DNA from: Syntrophaceae bacterium UBA6109
GTDB taxonomy: Bacteria; Desulfobacterota; Syntrophia; Syntrophales; UBA6109
Direction of reading: 5' to 3'
DNA: 51,344 nucleotides
Assembly: GCA_002428445.1 (NCBI GenBank)
Contig: DIWJ01000061.1
Coordinates: 12,770 to 64,113 of the forward strand
Shown: positions 25,900 through 33,572 of the stretch, in pieces
Numbering within the stretch: position 1 is the stretch's first letter
Layout: every line of letters starts with the position of its first letter
The notes under the pieces: generated by a model
What the model was told of the DNA's origin: nothing
The model's input: the letters and a program-made list of their open reading frames with translations, nothing else
Databases searched by the model: none
Made by a program: the position numbers and the translations under genes

Positions 25900-27291
25900 T
25901 CAGTCTTTGCCGTACTTCTTCAGGTAGGGCCCGAAGAGGACTTCGTCGGAAGGCTGATAGTTTTCTACGGGAACGGACAGGCGCGTGTACATGAGGAACT
26001 GCTTCCAGTTGATGTTTTCACAGCTGATGTTCCCCGCCCAGGTGCCGCAGCCCAGCGTGTCCGTAAAGCCCAGATGGCTGGTCCAGCCGCCGCTGTTGGC
26101 CTCGGTGTGGCCCATGTTGCAGACGATCCGGCCCACATTGGCGCGCAGAGCCATTTTCACTCTCCGTTCGTCGATCTCGGTCTGGATGTTCGCCGAATGG
26201 CCATCGCCGGAAAATTTCAGGATCTTCTCCAGACGGTCCAGCATCTCGTCGAAGTCCGTCCACTTCCAAACCGTCAGAACCGGGGAAAGCTTCTCGCCGG
26301 AGAAACGGTCTTCCTTGCCGATCTTCTCTCCCATGACCATGAGGACGCGCGTGCCTTTCGGAACCTTCAGACCGGCCAGCTCGGCGATGAACATCGCGTT
26401 CTTCGCAACGATTTCGCGGTTCAGGGTGTGACCGTCGGGCCACATGGTCTTTCTCAGGATTTCGCGCTCCTCGTTGCTGCAGAGGTAGCCGCCCTCCTCC
26501 TTCAACTGCGCGATGACCTTGTCGAACACCTTCTCTTCAATGGCAACTGCATTCTCGGACGAACAGGATGCCGCGTTGTTGGCGGTCTTCGATTTCACGA
26601 GCCGCGCGGCCATGGTCCGGATGTCCTTTACCGTCGAATCCACGACGGAGACGACGTTGCCGGCGCCCACGGTCTGTGCGGGAACGCCCGCCGCGTAGAC
26701 GACCTTCACGAGGGCCGCGCCGCCGGTGGCGACCGCGTAATCGCAATTGGCCATCAGTTCCTGGGTCTTCTCATTGCTGGTGTGCCGGATGCACTGGACC
26801 AGGTCGACGGGGGCGCCGACTTTCGCCAGGGCCTTGCGGATGTGCTCCACCGTCGTGTAGGTGGCCAGCTCGGTGCGCGGATGAGGCGAGCAGATGATCG
26901 CGTTGCGCGTCTTCAGGGTGCTCAGCGCGATGCAGCACACCGTCGATTCGGGATTCGTGCAGGGCACGACGTTCGCGATGACGCCGATGGGTTTGGCGTA
27001 CCTGCGGATCCCCTTGACCTTGTCCTCTTCCACGAGACCGCAGGTCTTCACGCCGATCTGATCATAGAGCGTGCCGCGGACCTTCGTCCCGATCTTGTGA
27101 ACCTTGTCTTCGTAGACGCCGAGGCCGGACTCTACGGCAAGCCGCGCCAGCTCTTCGGCCGTTTCCTTTTTCTGAAGCTCCCAGCCGACGGCCAGGACCA
27201 TTTCATCGACCTTATCCTGAGGCCAGAACTCGACGGTCTTGAACGCCGCTCTCGCCTTCTCGTACATTTCCTTTACATTGTCTTCAGCCAT
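25900..27291 (-). CDS. CoA-acylating aldehyde dehydrogenase (SauS/SucD-like)
   Basis: This 463-residue cytoplasmic enzyme should convert an aldehyde plus CoA and NAD(P)+ to an acyl-CoA, or run in reverse. The catalytic cysteine is Cys243 in ASCSSENA; the nucleotide region has VVPCTNPES and VGAGN; the C-terminal part has FSGEKLSPVLTV and TLGCGTWAGN. This pattern is that of the acylating group containing sulfoacetaldehyde dehydrogenase (SauS) and succinate-semialdehyde dehydrogenase (SucD), rather than EutE/PduP. Start 27291 follows CAAGGAGGAAC. It is the last gene of an operon with two citrate-synthase-like genes, 104 bases after them. The substrate is unknown; a sulfonated or dicarboxylic semialdehyde is a family-based guess. 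Confidence 0.88.
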   Translation of the reverse strand: MAEDNVKEMYEKARAAFKTVEFWPQDKVDEMVLAVGWELQKKETAEELARLAVESGLGVYEDKVHKIGTKVRGTLYDQIGVKTCGLVEEDKVKGIRRYAKPIGVIANVVPCTNPESTVCCIALSTLKTRNAIICSPHPRTELATYTTVEHIRKALAKVGAPVDLVQCIRHTSNEKTQELMANCDYAVATGGAALVKVVYAAGVPAQTVGAGNVVSVVDSTVKDIRTMAARLVKSKTANNAASCSSENAVAIEEKVFDKVIAQLKEEGGYLCSNEEREILRKTMWPDGHTLNREIVAKNAMFIAELAGLKVPKGTRVLMVMGEKIGKEDRFSGEKLSPVLTVWKWTDFDEMLDRLEKILKFSGDGHSANIQTEIDERRVKMALRANVGRIVCNMGHTEANSGGWTSHLGFTDTLGCGTWAGNISCENINWKQFLMYTRLSVPVENYQPSDEVLFGPYLKKYGKD

Positions 27292-27395
27292 GATCTTTGT
27301 TCCTCCTTGTTCTGCAGCGACCCCTCCCCTCCGGTTCGAAACGGCCGGAGGGGAGGGGCGCAAAAGCTTCCGTCAATTCTCCTTGCGGAAAACGT

Positions 27396-28397
27396 TCAGA
27401 TCTTGCGGCTGCCGCGAGGATCTTCAATTGCCTCCTCGATGGCCCAGCCGGAGCCGCTGATCTTCTTCTTCTTGTCGACGCTGTCGCGCCATTCCTGCGG
27501 CGTCTTCGCCACCATCGACTTTACGACCGCCTTGCGTTCCTCCAGAGAAGGAACGGGCCGGTCGGGCTCGCCGTCGTAGTCTTCCTTCGGCGTCAGGACC
27601 TGTCCCAGTCCGACGAATTCGCCGCGTTCAACCTCTTCGCAGTAATGGGCACCCGAGGCAAAAGCGCGCGTTACGGCCAGAATGGCCCAGGCGGCCTCGG
27701 GGGTGAAGCCAAGATCCATCATGGCGGAGCAGGTCGCGCCGAGCAGATCGATATCCACCGGCGTCTTGCTCGCCTTCTGGGCGGCCTTGACGATCTCCTT
27801 CTGGAAGGCAATGTACTTGCCGGCAACACCCAGCTTCTCGGCGCGGGCGATCAGCCTCTTGGCCATGGGATCTTTCAGCATCAGGCCGGATACGCCGAGC
27901 GCTTCATCCTTCGCATGGTCCTTCACGAGGAGTTCCGCCATCTCGGCTGCGGACTTGCCTTCCTTCTCTCCCTTGGCGAGATACTTCATGAGGCGGTTGC
28001 CCATGGCCGAGTACCCGCCGAAGGCGTGGCCGAAGGCGAGGATCGAGGCGCCGGCGGCCTGCGTGAGGTAGGTCTTGCTCTGGGCGACGATGCGGGCGAT
28101 GTTCGCCGGGTTGGACTGGCCGTCTTCCAGCATGACGACCATGATGTAGTTGAGCATCTTGTCTTCTTCGATCAGCGGGATGCGGGCCTGGAAATCGATG
28201 AAGAGCACGTCCGTGAGGCCGTATCCCTCCTCGACCAGTTCCGTGGTGTCATAACCGCGGGACACGATGCGATGAACGTTCTTATAGGCGACTTCGGAAA
28301 CCCACTGGAAGGGCTGGCGGCTCTTGTCCAGGGGAACGGTGCCGCGTTCGCGGGTCCGATAATTGAACATGAGTCTCGGATCGTCTAGATTACCCAT
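27396..28397 (-). CDS. Divergent citrate synthase-superfamily protein, subunit B
   Basis: This 333-residue protein has the citrate synthase/citryl-CoA lyase core: the RGYDTTELVEEGYGLTDVLF entry region (47-66), the AFGHAFGGYSA turn (121-131), GLMLKDPMAKRL and DLLGATCSAMMDLGF. The DPxA motif (Asp176, Pro177, Ala179) is kept, but no histidine sits at the position normally occupied in GHxxxxxxDPRA, and the usual NVDG aspartate position is Leu219. About 80 C-terminal residues are extra and charged. It overlaps the end of its paralogue gene by 13 bases and has its own GGAG site, so the two are translated together and may form a heteromer. C-C chemistry on an acyl-CoA is suggested by the fold; canonical citrate synthesis is unlikely. 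Confidence 0.8.
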   Translation of the reverse strand: MGNLDDPRLMFNYRTRERGTVPLDKSRQPFQWVSEVAYKNVHRIVSRGYDTTELVEEGYGLTDVLFIDFQARIPLIEEDKMLNYIMVVMLEDGQSNPANIARIVAQSKTYLTQAAGASILAFGHAFGGYSAMGNRLMKYLAKGEKEGKSAAEMAELLVKDHAKDEALGVSGLMLKDPMAKRLIARAEKLGVAGKYIAFQKEIVKAAQKASKTPVDIDLLGATCSAMMDLGFTPEAAWAILAVTRAFASGAHYCEEVERGEFVGLGQVLTPKEDYDGEPDRPVPSLEERKAVVKSMVAKTPQEWRDSVDKKKKISGSGWAIEEAIEDPRGSRKI

Positions 28398-29278
28398 TTC
28401 TTGTATTCTCCTTCCTCTTTCTGTTTTTTCGCATAGGCCTGTCTTTCGGACTGCGGAGGCACTTCACGATCCGCCGGACCCACATACTTGATCATGGAAA
28501 GATCCAGCATCTGGACCATGGGCTCGCTCTTGGAGGCCGCCCAGGCGCGTCCCTTCTTCATCGTGTACAGGGCGTGCGCAGCGCAGCTGAAGCCGCGGCA
28601 GACGCAGCCGATGCACCAGGCCGCATTCGGTGAAAATCCGAGTTCCGCGAGGGCGGTGTTCCCCGCGCCGATCATGTTGACGGCCACGTAGGAGCGGCCT
28701 TCCTTCTTGCGGCGCTCATTGAAGCGCTTCTCGATCGCCCATTGGAGGTCCAGATAGACGCCCTTGCAGAGCTGCTCGTGCTTGATATGGGTCGGTTGCG
28801 CACGAGGATCGCCGTCCGTATGCTGCGGCTGGCCCATTCCCATGACGGCAAGGCCGTTGTCCATGTACTCGTCCACCAGGACCTTGCCCATTTCCTCGAC
28901 CGGCTTTCCCTCCACACGGGCGCGTTCGATGTACGTGTGCAGCATGTAGCCGTGCGCCGCCCCCGGACCGTGCGCGCCTCCGAACGTCATCACCGAAGAG
29001 GCAACCGCCGCCGGCAGATAAGGCCGGCCGTTGATGACCGCGATGGCCGAAGCCGCCGACGGAGACATCGAGTGCTCCAGGAATTCGCCGGTCTCGTAGC
29101 GCAACATGTCCATTTCGGCCTCGGACGGGATCCTGTTCTGGAACAGCACGAACAGGGCGTCATAGAACGTGTATCCCGCTTCCGCGAGATCGCTCAGGTT
29201 GAAGCCCCGTAAGACGGTCTTTTCTTCCGTCTTGTAGGAAATTCCCGTTTTCCTACCAAACAAACGATCTCTGTTCAT
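28385..29278 (-). CDS. Divergent citrate synthase-superfamily protein, subunit A
   Basis: This 297-residue protein is a distant paralogue of the next gene product. It shows LRGFNLSDLAEAGYTFYDAL (23-42), GGAHGPGAAHG (100-110), GMGQPQHTDGDPRA (147-160) and NMIGAGNTALAELGF (201-215). Against citrate synthase, the first catalytic histidine may be kept as His103, but the second is Gln150 and the catalytic aspartate is Ile203. A cysteine cluster WCIGCVCRGFSC (221-232) is unusual for this helix. Start 29278 follows TTAGGAGGAATTGA, a strong site. First gene of the three-gene operon. Function unknown; see the finding. Confidence 0.8.
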   Translation of the reverse strand: MNRDRLFGRKTGISYKTEEKTVLRGFNLSDLAEAGYTFYDALFVLFQNRIPSEAEMDMLRYETGEFLEHSMSPSAASAIAVINGRPYLPAAVASSVMTFGGAHGPGAAHGYMLHTYIERARVEGKPVEEMGKVLVDEYMDNGLAVMGMGQPQHTDGDPRAQPTHIKHEQLCKGVYLDLQWAIEKRFNERRKKEGRSYVAVNMIGAGNTALAELGFSPNAAWCIGCVCRGFSCAAHALYTMKKGRAWAASKSEPMVQMLDLSMIKYVGPADREVPPQSERQAYAKKQKEEGEYKKWVI

Positions 29279-29426
29279 TCAATTCCTCCTAAGATAATTA
29301 GAATTCCTTCTTGATCGACGCAGTTATCGACGACTCCTGCCGTTTATTCTCTTTGTGAACTTGCGGTGCCGCGCTTCCGCTCCCCGATGCAGGCGGAACA
29401 GTCCGGCCTCCACTATCATGAAATCT

Positions 29427-29454
29427 CCTATAGGGGATGCCAACTATAAGTCAA
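29427..29454 (-). promoter_or_regulatory. Candidate sigma-70 promoter for the citrate-synthase-like operon
   Basis: On the minus strand TTGACT (29454-29449) is followed after 16 bases by TATAGG (29432-29427), about 150 bases upstream of the first start codon (29278). The spacer repeats the half-site CTATAG/CTATAA twice, 9 bases apart, which may be a regulator site. The surrounding 29279-29500 region is AT-rich and has no gene. Confidence 0.45.
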
Positions 29455-29500
29455 TTTAATAAATATCATATTTTGCATTACCACTGTTTATCATAAAGAG

Positions 29501-29554
29501 CCCCTCCCGGGAGTTCATGTCCCGGGAATTCCGAACTCGCCCCGGGGGGAGGGG
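29501..29554 (-). terminator. Terminator-like inverted repeat after the CoA-ligase gene
   Basis: CCCCTCCCGGGAGTTC (29501-29516) pairs imperfectly with GAACTCGCCCCGGGGGGAGGGG (29533-29554). On the minus strand a short CTCTTTAT follows. It lies about 100 bases past the CoA-ligase stop codon and separates that unit from the citrate-synthase-like operon. Confidence 0.5.
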
Positions 29555-29657
29555 AAGTGTTTCCCTTGTAAATCAATTTCATTGAAAATACAAATATATG
29601 GAATTTATTCTGACATTGAAATGCGGTTCCCGGGCGCGGCGGATGAAGCCGGCTTCT

Positions 29658-31409
29658 TCAGGAGGACTTCCCTCCCAGGCTTCCCAGATAGGCAAGGGTT
29701 TCCTTTTTCAGTTCCGGAACGAGCAGCGCCCCCTTGAAGTTTCTCGGGATTTCGGCGAACCGGAGGATATCCGGCCTGGCCCCTTTCGAGACGCTTTTCC
29801 GGGCCTCTCTCAGAAAGGACTCCTCGAGCAGCGGCCGCAGGCGGCGCGCCTCGCCGCCGAGCAGCTCCATGGTGACGCAGCAGGAATCCTCGTGCTCGCT
29901 GGCCACCCGAAGCCCCACAACGGCGATGTTGAAGGATCCGCTCGGAAGTCCGTAATGGCGGACGACAAAATCGGCGAGCTGGGCGCTGATCTGATCGTAG
30001 GCATAATTTGCGCCGCCGCGGATCAGGAGAGATGAATCGCGGCTGACCCAGAAATAATCGATCCGGCCGTCCCGGGGATTCTCCAAAGCGAAGCAGATGT
30101 CCTTCAGTCCCAGATACCATCCGTCTTCAAAGACCTCCCGGGTCGCCTCCGGATTCCCCGCGTAGCCGGTCATCACGTTGCCGCCGCGCGTAATGAGATA
30201 GCCGGGGGTCCCGGCTGGCACGTCCAGCATGTACCCTTCGGCGCCGCGGGCGACTTCCCGGACAATCCGGACTTCCGTATGGGGCTCATGGGGGCGGCCG
30301 ATGTAGTATCCGGACAGGGGTTCCCCGTTGACCCGGTGGGCCCACCCCTTCTCGAATATCTCCAGACGTTCCTTGTCGTCCAGTTTCCGGGGAATGCCCA
30401 GGACCTGCAGACAGGTCTCCGTGGAGCCGAAACGGACGGTGGGAATGCGGCCGGCGTACTTCTGCAGACGGCTCACCGTCGTCGGTCCGACGGGGGCGGA
30501 ACCGATCAGAAAGTCGATCCTCGACATCGCCTCCTTCAGCCGGTCCAGGGGCACCGGGAGGCGGTCCGCCGCCGCCAGTTCCTCCAGAAAGTCGAAGTGC
30601 CGCGAAACCGTCGGCGCCAGGATACGGTCGTAGCCCTCCGCGGCGACGCCGGTCAGGATCTCCCAGTACCGTGTCGAGTACTTTTCGATCAGGTGAACAT
30701 GGCTGCCCGGACGGCGCAGCGCCCAATCCGTTATCGCCGTGGAATTGGTGTGGTGCATGGGGTTCACGACAACCGCCGCAAACCGGTCGGACGGGCGGAT
30801 TTCGAGCATCTGCTCAAAGGCGGCGCGGTTGTTCCGGTAGCTGCGGTATGCCAGTTGCGCCCCCTTGGGGTCGCCGGTGGTTCCCGAGGTGAAGATGATG
30901 ATCTTGGTGTCCTCTTCGCCCAGATCCGGCTCGTATGGTTCGGCAGCGCTTTCGCCGCCCTCTTCAAGGCCGTCCGCGTCGAAAAATGGGACATCCGGCA
31001 ATTTCGCCTTCAGGCCTTCCCTCAGTGCGGGATCGAAAGACGCGCCCGTCACCACCATCGTCGCCTTCGTCCGATGGCATTTGTAAAGAAGACGTTCCAG
31101 CGGATCGTCCTGCCAGTTGACCGTGACCGGAACGGTCCCGATCATGGCGCCCGCCAGCCGGAAAGCCAGATCGTGCACGTCATTGGCCCCGAAACAGTGC
31201 AGGATCCTGCAGCCCTTGCCCTGGCCGGCGGCCCTAAGGGCTTCCGCCGCCTTCCGCGCGAGGGAGAGAAAGGCGCCGCGTGTCAGCCCCCGCCGGTGGA
31301 TCCCGCCGCTCTTTTCCAGTCGATAGAAAAAAAGAAACGGTTCTTCCGGTTTCTGAAAAGCCGCCAGATAATCCTGCAATGCCGGGGAGTATCGCTCCTT
31401 CATCGCCAA
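29658..31409 (-). CDS. AMP-forming acyl-CoA ligase-like protein
   Basis: This 583-residue ANL-superfamily protein has the phosphate loop FTSGTTGDPKG, an APTVSRHF substrate-side segment and FGSTETC. It should activate a carboxylic acid to an acyl-adenylate and then an acyl-CoA. The last motif is odd: where these ligases have a Gly-Lys pair near the C terminus, this one reads IPRNFKGALL, with Lys before Gly and Ala after it, so the adenylation lysine may be shifted. TTG at 31409 is the likely start because AAGGAGG lies 8 bases upstream; the ATG two codons later is too far. It is the gene after CoA-transferase subunit B, 19 bases on. Substrate unknown. Confidence 0.82.
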   Translation of the reverse strand: MAMKERYSPALQDYLAAFQKPEEPFLFFYRLEKSGGIHRRGLTRGAFLSLARKAAEALRAAGQGKGCRILHCFGANDVHDLAFRLAGAMIGTVPVTVNWQDDPLERLLYKCHRTKATMVVTGASFDPALREGLKAKLPDVPFFDADGLEEGGESAAEPYEPDLGEEDTKIIIFTSGTTGDPKGAQLAYRSYRNNRAAFEQMLEIRPSDRFAAVVVNPMHHTNSTAITDWALRRPGSHVHLIEKYSTRYWEILTGVAAEGYDRILAPTVSRHFDFLEELAAADRLPVPLDRLKEAMSRIDFLIGSAPVGPTTVSRLQKYAGRIPTVRFGSTETCLQVLGIPRKLDDKERLEIFEKGWAHRVNGEPLSGYYIGRPHEPHTEVRIVREVARGAEGYMLDVPAGTPGYLITRGGNVMTGYAGNPEATREVFEDGWYLGLKDICFALENPRDGRIDYFWVSRDSSLLIRGGANYAYDQISAQLADFVVRHYGLPSGSFNIAVVGLRVASEHEDSCCVTMELLGGEARRLRPLLEESFLREARKSVSKGARPDILRFAEIPRNFKGALLVPELKKETLAYLGSLGGKSS

Positions 31410-31428
31410 CGAGACCGCCTCCTTCTTC

Positions 31429-32205
31429 TCATACTTTTTTCATGTACAGGCCCTGCGGATCGACCTCTTCCCGCAAGACGCGAAGCTCAAAGTCGCTGGG
31501 CGCCTTCAACGCTTCGAGCCGATCCGCAACATCGGGCCGGAAACCCGTCTCCGCGAGGATCTTTTCGACACTGGAGCCGGGCATGACCTTCACAATCTGA
31601 AAGCGCCCCGTTGCGGGATTCGTTTCCATGACGCCGAGCCTCGTGATGACCGTGATGGGCGGGTTCGGGCTCGTCGTCAGCCCCGCCTTCACCCTGCCGT
31701 CGGCGCCGCCGCCCAGGTATCCCGGGCTCGTGATATAGTTGCACCGTTCCGGGAAGCGTTTCTTTTCATGCTTGGTGATAATGAGGATCCTCTTGGCATG
31801 CGACAGGATGTCATTGCCGCCGCCGCTCCCCGGAAAGCGCACCGTCGGCCGGCGGTAGTCGCCGATGACCGTGGAGTTGATGTTCCCGTACTGGTCGATT
31901 TCCGCCCCGCCGACGAAACCGACATCCATCATGCCCCGCTGCAGAAGGTTCGCCAGGACCTCTTTCAGGGAGCCGAGACGCAGGGCGCGGTGCTGAAGCC
32001 GGGGATCGGACACGGACAGCGGCGTCGGCAGGACGATCGGCGCAATCGGCCCCGTTTCGCAGACGAAGCAGAGATTCGGCGCGTGCGTCTTGATCGCCAG
32101 GAGCGTCGTCATGAGGGGAAGACCGGTGCCCGCGAACACGGTCTTGCCGTCTTCAAGATAACGGGAGGCCTCGATCACGGTCAGTTCTTCCAGAGTGCAG
32201 TTCAT
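31429..32205 (-). CDS. Family I CoA-transferase, beta subunit (GctB-like)
   Basis: This 258-residue protein is the catalytic-type subunit of a glutaconate/3-oxoacid CoA-transferase. The likely catalytic glutamate is Glu50 in CFVCETGPIAP, and the glycine loop is FPGSGGGNDI. Presence of the Glu argues against the IpdB-type ring hydrolases that lack it. Start 32205 follows GGGAGGAG by about 6 bases. Its alpha-subunit gene lies upstream but is separated by about 190 bases that hold a palindromic element, unusual for an obligate heteromer. It precedes the CoA-ligase gene by 19 bases. The acid and CoA donor are unknown. Confidence 0.88.
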   Translation of the reverse strand: MNCTLEELTVIEASRYLEDGKTVFAGTGLPLMTTLLAIKTHAPNLCFVCETGPIAPIVLPTPLSVSDPRLQHRALRLGSLKEVLANLLQRGMMDVGFVGGAEIDQYGNINSTVIGDYRRPTVRFPGSGGGNDILSHAKRILIITKHEKKRFPERCNYITSPGYLGGGADGRVKAGLTTSPNPPITVITRLGVMETNPATGRFQIVKVMPGSSVEKILAETGFRPDVADRLEALKAPSDFELRVLREEVDPQGLYMKKV

Positions 32206-32220
32206 CCCCGTCTCCTCCCT

Positions 32221-32399
32221 AGCAGGTTGTTGAAAAAGTTGTTAAGAGCAGGCTGTTCAAAAATGTCCGGATGCACGGCTTCTGATGCTTCGACAGGCTC
32301 AGCATGACAAGCCGTGGAGCTTGTCCTGAGCTTGCCGAAGGATCGAATGGCGAAGGATGAAGAAAACGCAGCAGCCGGGCGTTTTTCAACAGCCTGCTA
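32221..32399. repeat. MITE-like palindromic element between CoA-transferase subunit genes
   Basis: The element runs from AGCAGGCTGTTCAAAAATG (32247) to CGTTTTTCAACAGCCTGCT (ending 32398), near-perfect terminal inverted repeats. A second copy of the left end, AGCAGGTTGTTGAAAAAG, sits at 32221. Inside are TTCGACAGGCTCAGCATGACA and its inverted partner TGTCCTGAGCTTGCCGAAGG, and GGCGAAGGATGAAGAAAACGC shared with copy 1 near 5170. It has no coding capacity. Its right end supplies the TAG stop codon (32397-32399) of the alpha-subunit gene. Confidence 0.8.
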
Positions 32400-33323
32400 G
32401 AGCATCGCCTTCATGCGTTTGATCAGCGTGTTCATCATCCGAAATCCCCCTGCCCTGTCCAGGTAGTCGTCGAAGTTCTCCGCATCGAAGACGTATTTCC
32501 TCAGATAGTCGTCGTACGCCTTGCCGCCCTCCCGGGCGAATTTCTGATAGAGCTTGACGTGATCGATGTCGTAATCGTAGTACCGGTAGGCGGCCGTGGG
32601 ATGTGCGCCGAACGGCTGCTCCACCACGGCATCCACGTACAGATAGGGGATGTTCGTGCGTTCCCCGTCCATGCGGATCTTCTCCGTCGGCACGATCTCC
32701 TCGCAGCTGACGATCGTATGTTTCGCCGCCCGCACCAATTCCACATCGTGACAGAGGAATCCCTCGATAATCACATTTCCCATCGGATCGCACTTCTGCG
32801 CGTGGATAACCGCCACGTCCGGCTGCAGTGCCGGCAGCAGGAGGACTTTTTCGCCGGGATTCCAGGGATTGTCGACCAGCTCATACTTTTTCCCCGTCGA
32901 TGCCGCCTGCTGCGTCAGCATGTCCGATCCCAGCATGCTCTTCGTGGGCATGAAGGGAAGTCCCATCTCACCCGCCATCAGCCTGCTGAGGACGCCCAGG
33001 TGGCTGTAATCCTCCATCTCCATGAGGCCCTGCTCGATGGCGCGGCGGAAACAGAACGTGGTTCCGAAGTATTCCAGATTCCCCGTTCCGCCCTCACAGC
33101 GTTTGACCAGGCCCGCTCCCACCAGGACGTCCATGTTGATGGAGAGGTTGCAGCCGACAACCGTGAGGTCCCTGATCTGCCGGCGGATGATCTCGTGGAC
33201 GATCGCCATGGCGCACCGGCCGACATTCTGCCCGCCAAGCCCCACGACGGCGCCGTCGAATACAAATTTTTCCACGGCCTCCCGGGCCGTCATGACTTTG
33301 TTGATCGATGCGGCATTCGCCAT
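32397..33323 (-). CDS. Family I CoA-transferase, alpha subunit (GctA-like)
   Basis: This 308-residue protein matches the glutaconate CoA-transferase alpha-subunit fold: VGLGGQNVGRCAMAIVHEI near the start, the CNLSINMDVLVGAG strand, LPALQPDVAVIHAQKCDPMGN and a final helical region. Start 33323 follows GAAGGAGCGACAG. It should pair with the beta subunit at 31429-32205 to move CoA from acetyl-CoA or another donor onto the imported acid. Its stop codon is the TAG within the end of the adjacent palindromic element, so the original C terminus may have been altered by a few residues when the element arrived. Confidence 0.88.
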   Translation of the reverse strand: MANAASINKVMTAREAVEKFVFDGAVVGLGGQNVGRCAMAIVHEIIRRQIRDLTVVGCNLSINMDVLVGAGLVKRCEGGTGNLEYFGTTFCFRRAIEQGLMEMEDYSHLGVLSRLMAGEMGLPFMPTKSMLGSDMLTQQAASTGKKYELVDNPWNPGEKVLLLPALQPDVAVIHAQKCDPMGNVIIEGFLCHDVELVRAAKHTIVSCEEIVPTEKIRMDGERTNIPYLYVDAVVEQPFGAHPTAAYRYYDYDIDHVKLYQKFAREGGKAYDDYLRKYVFDAENFDDYLDRAGGFRMMNTLIKRMKAML

Positions 33324-33572
33324 CTGTCGCTCCTTCTACTGCGTACCCGCCGTTTTCCTCGGCCGGCCGGGTGCGGCCGTTGCCGCTTCTCGCGGCGTTC
33401 CCGGCCCGGTCTCCTTCTCTGCAAGCTGCAACGCGCTTCCCCTCGGGAGGGAGCAGGTTCCTTCAGGAAAATCACGGTTCTTTCAAGAGCAGGCTTCCGA
33501 TAACGCCTGTTGAATACAGACAAGCATCGGGCAAGTCAAACGGATCCTTTTTATGGACCCGATAAAAGAATC

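Noticed and set aside
27396..29278. Ordinary citrate synthase (gltA) or two parts of one frame-shifted gene
   Set aside because: Each gene covers the whole core of the fold with its own start and ribosome site, so they are paralogues, not fragments. Catalytic His/Asp positions are not conserved.
32206..32400. Insertion sequence with transposase
   Set aside because: The element has inverted ends but no coding capacity, so it is at most a non-autonomous element.
33489..33512. AGCAGGC...GCCTGTT inverted pair as another copy of the dispersed repeat
   Set aside because: Only about seven bases per arm resemble the element's ends and the middle does not match.
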